A stretch of DNA of 64,000 nt, from the NCBI RefSeq assembly GCF_001578105.1, contig NZ_CP014275.1:496001-560000 (forward strand). The letters run 5' to 3'. The notes under the pieces are model-generated. The model ran no database searches. It saw only the letters and a program-made list of their open reading frames with translations, and was not told where the DNA came from. This stretch comes from Martelella sp. AD-3. GTDB taxonomy: Bacteria > Pseudomonadota > Alphaproteobacteria > Rhizobiales > Rhizobiaceae. The translations under genes and the position numbers were made by a program. Shown piece after piece: positions 1-7,933 of this stretch (within the stretch, counting starts at the first letter, position 1; every line of letters begins with the position of its first letter).

Positions 1-85
1 CAAGCCCGAGGCAGGCGGCAAGCCTGAGGATCGTGCCGGTATTGCCGGCGATATCCGGCTGGTAGAGGGCGATGCGCAAGGTCAT
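1..85 (-). CDS. trmL: tRNA (cytidine(34)-2'-O)-methyltransferase, 5' end only
   Basis: Only the first 28 codons lie in the window; the rest runs off the left edge. The N-terminus (M-T-L-R-I-A-L-Y-Q-P-D-I-A-G-N-T-G-T) is the hallmark start of the SPOUT-fold TrmL/YibK family, which methylates the 2'-OH of the wobble base in tRNA-Leu using S-adenosylmethionine. The start at 85 is preceded by a clear AAGGAAGG ribosome binding site. It lies 47 bases downstream of the anion transporter gene on the same strand. The family call rests on the N-terminal strand and the N-T-G-T loop; the C-terminal SAM knot is not visible. Confidence 0.85.
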   Translation of the reverse strand, partial: MTLRIALYQPDIAGNTGTILRLAACLGL

Positions 86-132
86 GGCCTTCCTTACGCT
101 TCGTCGCTCCTGTGCTCAAGCCTTGCCGGCCG

Positions 133-1515
133 TCAGATGACGCCGAGGAGACGCCACCACAGGAAATCGAGCGGCACGAGAATGAAGGCGGTGATCAGCG
201 TCAGCGGAAACAGGACCTTCATCATGTTGCCGACCGGCTGCTCGGTGACCTGCATACCGACCATCAACGGCGCGGACTGGTAGGGAAAGAGGATGGTCGA
301 AAAGCCGATCACCTGCGTCATCAGCACGCTCGTCAGCGACAGGCCGGTCAGCGCGGAAAGCTCCGAGGCCATCGGCGTCAGCACAGCCGGCACGCCCGGC
401 AGGATCGAGATGATGCCGACCACGAAGCCCATCAGCGACAGCGACAGGAAATTGACGAAGTCGCGCCCGGGGCTGAGCGGCAGGACATGTTCCATGCCGT
501 GGGCAATAACGATGCCGAGACCGGTTGCGTTGACCACGGCGCCGACGGCGAGGAAGCCCGCGATGAACAGAAAGACGCCGAAATTGACGTTCTTGTCGAA
601 GTCCTCCGGTCCCACCGGGCCAAGACCCGGCATCAGCAGCGCGATCGAGGCGCAGATGCCGATCCAGGCCGGATTGATTCCGTGGAAAGTATCGGTCATC
701 CAGAAGGCAAGCGTGATGACCAGCACCGCGATCACATACCATTGCCGCCAGTCGAGCGGCTTTGCATTTTGATTCTGCCTTTCCCCGGCGGCGAGCGGCT
801 GCGGCGTGTCTGGGAAGAAGCGCAGGATCAGCGCGATGATGATCAGGCTCTTGAGCAGGCCCAGGATCGGGAAATGCAGCGCCATATACCGGGCATAGGT
901 GAAGTCCACGCCGTAGATCGTTTGCGCGGCCCCGGCGAGGATGAGGTTGGGGACGTTCGACGGCAGCAGGGCGAAGCCCGGCATGTGGCAGGCGAAGACC
1001 GTGGCAAGGGAAACCGCCGCCCGTCCGTTCGAGCCTCCGGCGAAGCCAAGCTTTTCGGCGAGCGCCAGGGCGATCGGCCATAGCAGGAAAAACCGGCCGA
1101 GGGAGGACGGCATAATGAAGGCGAGGACGACTGCAACGGCGAAGATTCCGCTGATCAGCAGTGTGAAATTGTGTGAAATCCTTGCCGTGAGCGCCGAGCC
1201 GATGCGTTCGCTGAGCCCCGCCTTGCGCACGCCGGCGGCGATCAGGAAACCGGAGAACACAAGCCACATCGCCGAGGAGTGAAAACCGGAAAACACCACG
1301 GCGGGGGGCGCCAGCTTGAACAGCAGCGCGAAAGCGATGAAGATCAGGCTCGCGAGATAGGCGGGCACCAGCGAAGTCGCCCACAGGCTGAGCGTCACCA
1401 GGACGAGACCGAGCGTGCGCGCCTGCTCGGCTGTCATCAGGGACTGCGGGTAAAGGGCAAGGGCAAGCGCAAGCGCGGCAAGGCCGGCAACGATGATCTT
1501 CTTGTAGGTCAGCAT
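133..1515 (-). CDS. DASS/SLC13-family sodium:anion symporter
   Basis: A 460-residue inner-membrane protein with about eleven hydrophobic segments, of the divalent anion:sodium symporter (CitT/SLC13) family, which imports di- and tricarboxylates or sulfate. Family-like loops are visible, including S-N-V-P-N around residue 190 and the C-terminal segment with G-F-S-T-I-L-F-P-Y-Q-S. I chose the ATG at 1515, which places a hydrophobic first helix right at the N-terminus; an in-frame ATG at 1554 would add 13 residues with no membrane character. It is divergent from the AraC regulator that starts at about 1589, so that regulator probably controls it. The substrate cannot be told from sequence. Confidence 0.85.
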   Translation of the reverse strand: MLTYKKIIVAGLAALALALALYPQSLMTAEQARTLGLVLVTLSLWATSLVPAYLASLIFIAFALLFKLAPPAVVFSGFHSSAMWLVFSGFLIAAGVRKAGLSERIGSALTARISHNFTLLISGIFAVAVVLAFIMPSSLGRFFLLWPIALALAEKLGFAGGSNGRAAVSLATVFACHMPGFALLPSNVPNLILAGAAQTIYGVDFTYARYMALHFPILGLLKSLIIIALILRFFPDTPQPLAAGERQNQNAKPLDWRQWYVIAVLVITLAFWMTDTFHGINPAWIGICASIALLMPGLGPVGPEDFDKNVNFGVFLFIAGFLAVGAVVNATGLGIVIAHGMEHVLPLSPGRDFVNFLSLSLMGFVVGIISILPGVPAVLTPMASELSALTGLSLTSVLMTQVIGFSTILFPYQSAPLMVGMQVTEQPVGNMMKVLFPLTLITAFILVPLDFLWWRLLGVI

Positions 1516-1588
1516 GGCGTTCAATCGGCAGTGTTGGAAATGGGCTGATGCCATATTATGCGTGCGGAGACTATTACGGAACAGCTAT

Positions 1589-2410
1589 ATGATGCCAAAC
1601 GATATCGAATTTGCGTCATTCATCATGCCCGAAGACGGCCCGGGCTGGATCATTGATTCGGCGCGGCCGGTCACGGCAAAAGCGCAACGCTGGCGCGCCG
1701 GCGAGATCGGCCGCGCGCCGCATGCCCATCCGCGCGGGCAGCTTCTCTGGGCGGAAGAAGGTATCCTCAGGGTGCATTCCTGCGGCGCACACTGGCTTGC
1801 GCCCACCAGCCACGCGGTGTGGATCCCCGGCAATATTACCCATGAAGTGGTTATGGAGACCGACGTCTCGGCCTGTTTTATCTACATCGACCCTTCGGTG
1901 ACAAACCTTCGCGGCTTGCATTGCGAGGTGCTCTATATGACGCCGCTCATGCGTCAGCTCCTCCTGCGGTTCCGCGCCCTCGGCCCGACGGGAAACCGGG
2001 AGCGCCTCTCGCGGCTCTCCGGTGTCATCATTGACGAACTGGCCGTTCTGCCGACGGCGCCGCTCAGCCTGCCTGCCGGCAGCGATCCGCGCCTTGCACG
2101 GGTGACCAACCGGCTGCTCGAGCGGCCGGACGACCGCGCCAATCTGGAGGAACTGGCGCGCTTCGCCGGCGCCGGCGCCCGCACGCTGGAACGTCTGTTC
2201 AAGCGTGAGACGGGCCTCAGTTTTTCCGAATGGCGCAACCGGCTGCGGCTGATGGAGGCCGTCAATCACCTGAGCCACGGCAAGAGCAGCGTCGAGATCG
2301 CCGGTCTGCTCGGTTATCGCAGCGCCAGCGCCTTTGTTGCCGCCTTCGGGCGCGGTTTCGGAGTGCCGCCGCAATCCTATCTGAAAGTCGGGGCGGCAGA
2401 GGACGGCTGA
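1589..2410 (+). CDS. AraC-family transcriptional regulator with cupin sensor domain
   Basis: A 273-residue regulator. Residues about 30-110 form a cupin-like ligand domain (H-A-H-P-R-G-Q-L, then W-I-P-G-N-I-T-H-E), and the last 100 residues carry the double helix-turn-helix of AraC/XylS proteins (residues N-L-E-E-L-A-R-F-A-G, then R-T-L-E-R-L-F-K-R-E-T-G). This short architecture is typical of regulators controlling an adjacent transporter. The start at 1589 has GGA eight bases upstream; a second ATG follows at once at 1592. The divergent DASS transporter, about 75 bases away, is the likely target. Its 3' end overlaps the convergent FUSC gene by 34 bases. Confidence 0.88.
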   Translation: MMPNDIEFASFIMPEDGPGWIIDSARPVTAKAQRWRAGEIGRAPHAHPRGQLLWAEEGILRVHSCGAHWLAPTSHAVWIPGNITHEVVMETDVSACFIYIDPSVTNLRGLHCEVLYMTPLMRQLLLRFRALGPTGNRERLSRLSGVIIDELAVLPTAPLSLPAGSDPRLARVTNRLLERPDDRANLEELARFAGAGARTLERLFKRETGLSFSEWRNRLRLMEAVNHLSHGKSSVEIAGLLGYRSASAFVAAFGRGFGVPPQSYLKVGAAEDG

Positions 2411-4377
2411 ACAGGCTTTCGGCCGGGGCGACGTCTGAGATAGGTCCGGATCCAGGCGATCTCGGCCTCGACATCGCCGAAGCGGTCGTCCTTTTCGCGG
2501 CCGCCCGGCCTGTGTCCGGCGGCGTCGCCGCCGGTGATCGCCGAAAGCGCCTCTTCCGCCCTGGCCGCGCGGTCCTTGTCGGGCGGCGGATCGCCGAGCC
2601 TGCGGCCCTCGGCATAGACGGTGATGGCGTCGGAGAGCCGCTCCGCACCGGCGATGGCAGGAAACCAGGCGGCCGCCTCGCGTCCGGCCGGCGGCGGTTC
2701 GGCGACCAGACGCCCCAGAACGGTGCGCAGGTCGGACAGCGCCCGCGAGGCGGCGAATGCGCGATTGGTGAGCGTCTGGCGCATCTTCGCAAGTCCGGCC
2801 TCATCATCGGGCTTTGCAGCCGTTGCCGCAGACAGATAGGCGCCGACCTTTTCCATGGCCGCCGAGAAGGCCTTTTCAAGATTTTCCTCCTGCGAGCGTG
2901 GCCAGATCAGATAGCCGAAGACGAGCGCGATCGCCGAACCGGCCAGCGTGTCGGCGAGTCTCTGAATGTCGTAACTCTCGGCGGGGCCCGGCGCCACCAT
3001 GGCGATCATCAGCAGGATGACGGGGGTGAGAAAGCTCACCATCACCGCATAGCTGCGCAGGCCGGCAAAGGGGATGATGGCGCTGAGGGCCATGATAACC
3101 GGAACGAGCGCGACCCCGCGCGGCACCAGCGCCCCGATGGCAAGGGCGATGCCCACCCCGACAAGCGTGCCGAGGCTGCGATGGATGGCGCGCAGGAAGA
3201 CCGAGCCGAAATCGGGTTTCAGCACGATTGCGACCGTCATCGGCAGCCAGTAGGAGTGATCGCCGGGGATCAGGCGGCCGACGGCCACGGCAAGGCCCAT
3301 GCACAGGGAAAGTCTGAGCGCGGAGACCACGACCTCGCGGCCGAGAACAAGACGGCGGGCAAGGCGGGTGCCGAGACCTGCGGAAAATACTGCGTCGTCC
3401 GTTTTTTCCTGTTCGGCCTCTTCCGGAACCTCGCGGGCGGACGCGGCCGGCCACATGGCGGCGGCGAGACGGTCGGCAAGGTGCCTGGGCTCGTCGCCCT
3501 GGCCCTCTTCGCTGGGCGCTTGCGGTGGTTGTCTGGCGCGCGCCATGTAAGCGCGCGCCATGGCGTCGAGCTGTTCAGCCGTCGGCGTCAGGCCGCCGTT
3601 TCCGCGCGCGGTGATGATCGTCAGGGAAAGCTGGTTGACCAGCGAAAGAATGGCGGCGGTTCGCAGCACGGAGCGGGTGCGGGCGCGGCCGTGGCTGCGT
3701 TTTTCGATCAGCGTCGCATAGGCGGTCTTGGTGGCATCCGTCAGCTTTCGTCGCGTGTCGATCATGCGCAGCCGGTTTTCCGGCGTCGGAGCCTTGCCGA
3801 CGGCGTCCGATAAACGGGCTAGCTCCGCGAGCAGGCCGACAATATCGGACAGCATGCGCCGTTCGGGTCTGTCGCGTTCGAACAGTGCGCCGATCCCGAG
3901 CATAAAGGCGACAAAGGCGGCGCCGGCGAGGAAGTTCACGAACACCAGCCACGACGGTACGGCCGAGGGCGCATGGGCGTTGACCACGGCGAGCACCAGC
4001 ATGTTGAGCGCGCCGGTGGAAAAGGCCGCGCCATAGCCGCTGATGAGGCCTGAGATCAGGCCGACAAGCATCAAGAGCCCGATCGTCACAAGCCCGTGCC
4101 CGCCAACCTCCGGCCCGATCAGGCAGCCGGTCGCGCCGATCAGCGCGGAAATGCCCAATTGCCGGAACCGTTCAGGATAGGGGTCGAGCCGAACGGTGAC
4201 GGCGGCAAGGAAGCCGCCCAGCGCCACATAGAGCATTGGGCCCTGATGGCCGGTCAGTTCTCCAAGCAGCAGCGGCAGGCCGGTGCCGAGCGAGAGGCGG
4301 ATCGCATGCCGCCAAGGCCGGTATGGCGTGGGCTTCAGCAGCGCGAGATTGTGAAGCCAGTCGGTTTTGCGCGACAC
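2377..4377 (-). CDS. FUSC-family (YccS/AaeB-like) aromatic compound efflux membrane protein
   Basis: About 666 residues with two blocks of closely spaced transmembrane helices (roughly residues 20-170 and 360-500), each followed by a soluble helical region. This is the duplicated layout of the fusaric acid resistance/aromatic acid exporter superfamily. The signature at the second block (H-S-Y-W-L-P-M-T-V-A-I-V-L-K-P-D-F) is the family's best conserved motif. The open frame extends to an ATG at 4542, but I place the start at the GTG at 4377: AAGAGGGA sits six bases upstream, and the extra 55 residues are hydrophilic and unlike family N-termini. It converges on the AraC gene. The substrate is unknown; export of weak aromatic acids is inferred from family. 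Confidence 0.82.
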   Translation of the reverse strand: MSRKTDWLHNLALLKPTPYRPWRHAIRLSLGTGLPLLLGELTGHQGPMLYVALGGFLAAVTVRLDPYPERFRQLGISALIGATGCLIGPEVGGHGLVTIGLLMLVGLISGLISGYGAAFSTGALNMLVLAVVNAHAPSAVPSWLVFVNFLAGAAFVAFMLGIGALFERDRPERRMLSDIVGLLAELARLSDAVGKAPTPENRLRMIDTRRKLTDATKTAYATLIEKRSHGRARTRSVLRTAAILSLVNQLSLTIITARGNGGLTPTAEQLDAMARAYMARARQPPQAPSEEGQGDEPRHLADRLAAAMWPAASAREVPEEAEQEKTDDAVFSAGLGTRLARRLVLGREVVVSALRLSLCMGLAVAVGRLIPGDHSYWLPMTVAIVLKPDFGSVFLRAIHRSLGTLVGVGIALAIGALVPRGVALVPVIMALSAIIPFAGLRSYAVMVSFLTPVILLMIAMVAPGPAESYDIQRLADTLAGSAIALVFGYLIWPRSQEENLEKAFSAAMEKVGAYLSAATAAKPDDEAGLAKMRQTLTNRAFAASRALSDLRTVLGRLVAEPPPAGREAAAWFPAIAGAERLSDAITVYAEGRRLGDPPPDKDRAARAEEALSAITGGDAAGHRPGGREKDDRFGDVEAEIAWIRTYLRRRPGRKPVQPSSAAPTFR

Positions 4378-4600
4378 CTGGTCCCTCTTCGACGTCTGTT
4401 TCCCGGACCTTCTAGCACGGCCCCCCGCGGGCAGCACAAGGCCGCATTGTATCGGCGATGCCTCGCCGGCTTTGACCAAGCGTTGCCGAGCGGCAACATA
4501 TCCGCGTGAAATGTCTTTTTCGCGGTTGACGGCTATGGCCATCCGGATGCGGTGGGTCTATAAGTCCCGCGTTTTCTCTAACCGGCGAAAGGAGCATGGC

Positions 4601-4657
4601 ATGATGAACATCACTGGCTTTGTAGTGCTCCGCGTTCCACCGCGCCGGACCGTGTGA
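4601..4657 (+). CDS. Possible 18-residue leader peptide ahead of ABC exporter
   Basis: A very small open frame, M-M-N-I-T-G-F-V-V-L-R-V-P-P-R-R-T-V, preceded by a strong AAAGGAG ribosome site six to nine bases before its two tandem ATG codons. It ends with consecutive Pro-Pro and Arg-Arg codons, residues that slow ribosomes. A 6-bp hairpin (4652-4667) overlaps its stop codon, and a second 7-bp hairpin (4704-4724) follows before the exporter gene at 4803. The layout resembles a translational attenuator. I do not recognise the peptide, and coding is inferred only from the ribosome site and context. Confidence 0.4.
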   Translation: MMNITGFVVLRVPPRRTV

Positions 4658-4667
4658 CCTTTCACAC
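4652..4667 (+). promoter_or_regulatory. Hairpin overlapping leader-peptide stop codon
   Basis: GTGTGA and TCACAC form a 6-bp stem with a 4-base loop, overlapping the TGA of the small leader ORF and followed by a pyrimidine-rich tract. A ribosome stalled near the end of the leader would keep it unpaired. A regulatory role is inference. Confidence 0.3.
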
Positions 4668-4703
4668 CGCCTTCTTCTTTCCTATTTAATCATCCGAATT
4701 AAC

Positions 4704-4724
4704 GCGACCGCGTGAACCGGTCGC
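4704..4724 (+). promoter_or_regulatory. 7-bp hairpin in ABC exporter leader
   Basis: GCGACCG pairs perfectly with CGGTCGC across a 7-base loop, in the 145-base space between the small leader ORF and the ABC exporter gene. A run of six T (4763-4768) follows about 40 bases later. It could be the second element of an attenuator; no function is shown. Confidence 0.3.
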
Positions 4725-4802
4725 TGTTCCAGTCCCGGGTCCCCTGTGCGGGCATAGTGTGCTCTTTTTTGGAGAGCGGCCGGGAGGCATTGGAGTGAGA
4801 TC

Positions 4803-6659
4803 ATGTTTCGCTGGTTTGAAAACCGCCTCAATCCCTACCCCGTGGAGGAGCCCACGGCGCCGCCCACGGGCCTTATTCCCTTCCTGTGGCACTATTCGAA
4901 GCCCGCAGCGCCCTATCTCGCGCTAATGGCCCTCGTTGCGGCGCTGGTCGCCTTCGGGGAAGTCTATCTGTTCCGCTTCCTCGGCGATATCGTCGACTGG
5001 CTGTCGACGGCCAACCGCGAGACCTTCCTTGCGGACGAGGGCTGGCGGCTCGCCTTCATGGGCGCGCTGGTTCTGGTGCTGCTGCCGGGCCTGACGATTT
5101 TCTCCTCGCTGCTGATCCATCAGGTGCTGTTGGGCAATCTGCCGATGATCAGCCGCTGGCAGATGCATCGCTATGTGTTGCGCCACTCGATGAATTTCTT
5201 CGCCAACGAGTTTGCGGGACGGGTTTCGCAGAAGGTCATGCAGACCTCGCTTGCCATCCGCGAAACGGTGATGAAGGCGCTCGACATGTTCGTCTACGTC
5301 ATCACCTATTTCGTTTCGATGATCTTCATCGTTGCCGCGGCCGACCGGCGTCTCGTCATTCCGCTTCTGGTCTGGATCGTCATCTATGCCTTGCTGCTCT
5401 GGTACTTTATCCCGCGGCTGCGCAAGATCTCGGCCGAGCAGGCCGATGCGCGCTCGCTGATGACGGGTCGGGTGGTCGACAGCTACACCAATATCGCCAC
5501 CGTCAAGCTGTTCTCGCATGCCGGCCGCGAGGAGCTTTTTGCGCGCGAGGGCATGGACTGCTTTCTGGATACGGTCTACCGCCAGATGCGGCGGGTGACC
5601 CAGTTCCAGGCGCTTGTCTATATCAACAACGCGGTCGCGCTTTTTGCCGTGGCGGCGCTGGCGATCCGCTTCTGGCTGGAAAGCAGCATCACCGTCGGCG
5701 CAATTGCGCTGACCCTCGGTCTGGTTATGCGCATCGGCGGCATGTCGCAGTGGATCATGTGGGAAGTCACCGGGCTCTTCGAGAACATCGGCACGGTCTA
5801 TGACGGCATGTCGATGATGGCGAAGAAGCACGAGCTGGTTGATGTCGACGACGCGCAGGCTCTGGACGTGAAGAAAGGCGAGATCGTCTATGACGACATC
5901 TCCTTCCATTACGGCAAGGCGGGCGGTGTCATCTCCGGTCTGTCGCTCACCATCAGGCCGGGCGAGAAGGTCGGTCTGGTCGGACGTTCCGGCGCGGGCA
6001 AGACGACGATGATGAACCTGCTCCTGCGCTTCTTCGATCTTGAAGGCGGGAAGATCACCATCGACGGCCAGGATGTCTCGAAAGTGTCGCAGGACAGCCT
6101 GCGCTCGATGATCGGCGTGGTGACGCAGGACACGTCCCTGCTGCATCGCTCGATCCGCGACAACATCGCCTATAGCCGTCCGGGCGCGACGGACGAGGAG
6201 GTGACTGCCGCGGCAAAACGCGCCAATGCCTGGGACTTCATCGAAGGGCTTTCCGACATGCAGGGTCGCACCGGGCTTGACGCCCATGTGGGCGAGCGCG
6301 GGGTGAAGCTTTCCGGCGGCCAGCGCCAGCGCATCGCGATCGCCCGCGTGTTCCTGAAGGACGCGCCGATCCTGGTGCTGGACGAGGCGACCTCGGCGCT
6401 CGATTCAGAGGTCGAGGCGGCCATTCAGGAAAGCCTGTTCGGGTTGATGGAGGGCAAGACCGTGATCGCGATCGCCCACCGCCTGTCGACGCTGACGGAG
6501 ATGGATCGCCTCGTTGTCCTCGACAAGGGCGAGATCATCGAGACGGGCACGCATCAGGAACTCGTGGAGGCCGGCGGCATCTATGCCGATCTGTGGAAAC
6601 GCCAGTCCGGCGGCTTTCTCGCCGAGGACGAGACGCTTGCCGGAGAGGCTGCCGAGTAA
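4803..6659 (+). CDS. ABC transporter, fused permease and ATPase (exporter type)
   Basis: A 618-residue half-transporter of the ABCB/MsbA type: about six membrane helices in residues 35-320, then a nucleotide-binding domain with Walker A G-R-S-G-A-G-K-T (about residue 395), a Q-loop near 435, signature L-S-G-G-Q-R-Q-R (about 502), Walker B I-L-V-L-D-E-A (about 522) and a switch His in A-H-R-L-S-T. It should act as a homodimer exporting lipid-like compounds or drugs. The ATG has a weak ribosome site but is fixed by the family N-terminus. A small leader ORF with hairpins precedes it, suggesting attenuation. An intrinsic terminator follows at 6726. The substrate is unknown. Confidence 0.92.
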   Translation: MFRWFENRLNPYPVEEPTAPPTGLIPFLWHYSKPAAPYLALMALVAALVAFGEVYLFRFLGDIVDWLSTANRETFLADEGWRLAFMGALVLVLLPGLTIFSSLLIHQVLLGNLPMISRWQMHRYVLRHSMNFFANEFAGRVSQKVMQTSLAIRETVMKALDMFVYVITYFVSMIFIVAAADRRLVIPLLVWIVIYALLLWYFIPRLRKISAEQADARSLMTGRVVDSYTNIATVKLFSHAGREELFAREGMDCFLDTVYRQMRRVTQFQALVYINNAVALFAVAALAIRFWLESSITVGAIALTLGLVMRIGGMSQWIMWEVTGLFENIGTVYDGMSMMAKKHELVDVDDAQALDVKKGEIVYDDISFHYGKAGGVISGLSLTIRPGEKVGLVGRSGAGKTTMMNLLLRFFDLEGGKITIDGQDVSKVSQDSLRSMIGVVTQDTSLLHRSIRDNIAYSRPGATDEEVTAAAKRANAWDFIEGLSDMQGRTGLDAHVGERGVKLSGGQRQRIAIARVFLKDAPILVLDEATSALDSEVEAAIQESLFGLMEGKTVIAIAHRLSTLTEMDRLVVLDKGEIIETGTHQELVEAGGIYADLWKRQSGGFLAEDETLAGEAAE

Positions 6660-6664
6660 GAACG

Positions 6665-6694
6665 GGCGGGCCCGCCGGAGACGGCGGGCCCGCC
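6665..6694. repeat. 12-bp perfect inverted repeat in intergenic region
   Basis: Two copies of the self-complementary 12-mer GGCGGGCCCGCC (6665-6676 and 6683-6694) sit just after the ABC exporter stop and can pair across a 6-base loop. There is no T-run directly after it; it probably helps the true terminator that follows at 6726. Confidence 0.6.
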
Positions 6695-6725
6695 GAAAAA
6701 CCGACGGGTTTGTCAGCAGTCTGGG

Positions 6726-6750
6726 AGGCGGCCGTGGCCGCCTTTTTTCT
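6726..6750 (+). terminator. Rho-independent terminator of ABC exporter
   Basis: AGGCGGC and GCCGCCT form a 7-bp stem with loop CGTG, followed by T5 then CTTTG. It lies between the exporter gene and the convergent phyR gene. Confidence 0.8.
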
Positions 6751-6777
6751 TTGTTTATGCGAGGTTGCCCGACCTCT

Positions 6778-7572
6778 TCAGGCCGCTTCCTGGTGTCGTT
6801 CCTGGAAGAACAGGGCCTGGCTGATCAGCGCCTTGACCATGTCCGGGTTGAACGGCTTGGTGACCAGGAAGGTCGGCTCGGGTCGTTCGCCGGTCAGGAG
6901 GCGCTCGGGGAAGGCGGTGATGAAGATCACCGGAATGGAGTCATGCTCCAGGATGTCGTTGACCGCGTCGATACCGGAGCTGCCGTCGGCAAGCTGGATG
7001 TCGGCGAGCACCATGCCTGGCTTGGAACTGTTGTAGAGGTCGACCGCTTCCTTGTGGGTGCGCGCGATGCCGGTCACCCGATGACCGAGGCTTTCGACCA
7101 TCTGCTCGATATCCATGGCGATCAGCGGCTCGTCCTCGATGATCATGATGTCGGTGGCCACCTGGCGGGCGATCTCTGCCGAGGCCTCGTCAACGAGGCC
7201 GGGGATCGCGTCGGGCTCGACCTCGAGGATCGCGGCCGTTTCCTCATGTGAGAAATTTTCGAGCGAGATCAGCAGAAAGGCCTGCCGAGGCTTGGCCGGA
7301 AGCGCCATCAGATTGGCCGCGGCGCGTTTTTCCCATGAATAGGGCGATTCGATGTCCTCTATCTCGATCGTCGTGGAACTGAACAGGCGTGAAAAGAGTT
7401 TGTAGAGTGAAACCTTGTCGTCGCCGTTCTCGGGAAAAAGAGAGACATCCTCGATCAGCGTTTCAAGGACGGCGGCCACATAGGCATCGCCGGAGGTTTG
7501 CGATCCGGTCACGGCACGAGCGTACCGCCTGAGATATGGCAAATGGGCAGCGATACGGGTTGAAAGCGACAT
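6778..7572 (-). CDS. phyR: PhyR, anti-anti-sigma response regulator of the general stress response
   Basis: 264 residues with the PhyR layout: an N-terminal ECF-sigma-like domain (residues about 5-130, with the helix around S-L-E-N-F-S-H-E-E-T-A-A-I-L) and a C-terminal receiver domain with the acidic pair E-D-E near 145 and the phospho-acceptor Asp191 in V-L-A-D-I-Q-L. When phosphorylated, PhyR binds NepR through its sigma-like half and frees EcfG. The ATG at 7572 is chosen over a more upstream in-frame start at 7638 because the family begins M-S-L-S-T-R. It is divergent from nepR-ecfG, the usual arrangement in Rhizobiales. A weak EcfG-like motif lies upstream. Confidence 0.96.
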   Translation of the reverse strand: MSLSTRIAAHLPYLRRYARAVTGSQTSGDAYVAAVLETLIEDVSLFPENGDDKVSLYKLFSRLFSSTTIEIEDIESPYSWEKRAAANLMALPAKPRQAFLLISLENFSHEETAAILEVEPDAIPGLVDEASAEIARQVATDIMIIEDEPLIAMDIEQMVESLGHRVTGIARTHKEAVDLYNSSKPGMVLADIQLADGSSGIDAVNDILEHDSIPVIFITAFPERLLTGERPEPTFLVTKPFNPDMVKALISQALFFQERHQEAA

Positions 7573-7637
7573 ATTATACAGTCTCCTGCCTCGGTAAATC
7601 TGTTGGGTAGGCTCAAAGAGCGCTATCAAAATGACCA

Positions 7638-7662
7638 AATGCGTCAGTCAAAAAAAAGTTCC
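7638..7662 (-). promoter_or_regulatory. Weak EcfG-like promoter candidate for phyR
   Basis: On the minus strand GGAAC (7662-7658) is followed after 17 bases by ATT rather than GTT. Position relative to phyR is suitable, but the -10 element departs from consensus, so this is only a candidate. Confidence 0.25.
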
Positions 7663-7671
7663 GGCTTTGAA

Positions 7672-7696
7672 GGAACTTTTTATCGGACCCGGCGTT
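7672..7696 (+). promoter_or_regulatory. EcfG-dependent promoter of nepR-ecfG
   Basis: GGAAC-N16-CGTT is a perfect match to the consensus recognised by EcfG-type sigma factors in alphaproteobacteria. It predicts transcription starting at about 7703, which rules out upstream starts for nepR and implies that EcfG activates its own operon. Confidence 0.82.
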
Positions 7697-7738
7697 TTCG
7701 GCTTGAACATGCAATTGGGTACAAACGGGATTAAACTG

Positions 7739-7933
7739 GTGAAAAGCAATAGCAGTCTGGGAAAAGGGGAAGCTCTGCCCGGCACGGCAAAGAGCCCGGA
7801 AGAGGCGATCAGCCGCCGCCTCAAGGCCCTTTACAATGCCGTTGAACAGGAGGAGATCCCGGATCGGTTTCTCGACCTGCTCGAACGTCTTGATGCGGCA
7901 GAGTCCGCTTCGACGCGCAAAGCAAAGGGGTGA
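7739..7933 (+). CDS. nepR: NepR, anti-sigma factor of EcfG
   Basis: A small protein (64 residues from the GTG at 7739; 74 if the ATG at 7709 is used). The core I-S-R-R-L-K-A-L-Y-N-A-V followed by I-P-D-R-F-L-D-L-L-E-R-L-D is the conserved two-helix NepR motif that clamps EcfG and, on stress, is captured by phosphorylated PhyR. GTG at 7739 has CGGGA eight bases upstream, and the promoter at 7672-7696 would leave only about five bases before the ATG at 7709, so I prefer GTG. An ATG at 7631 lies upstream of the promoter and is rejected. The stop overlaps the ecfG start (GTGA), indicating translational coupling. Confidence 0.88.
   Translation: MKSNSSLGKGEALPGTAKSPEEAISRRLKALYNAVEQEEIPDRFLDLLERLDAAESASTRKAKG

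Noticed and set aside
2230..3813. Open frame of 527 codons on the plus strand
   Set aside because: Antisense to the FUSC gene and overlapping the AraC 3' end; no domain.
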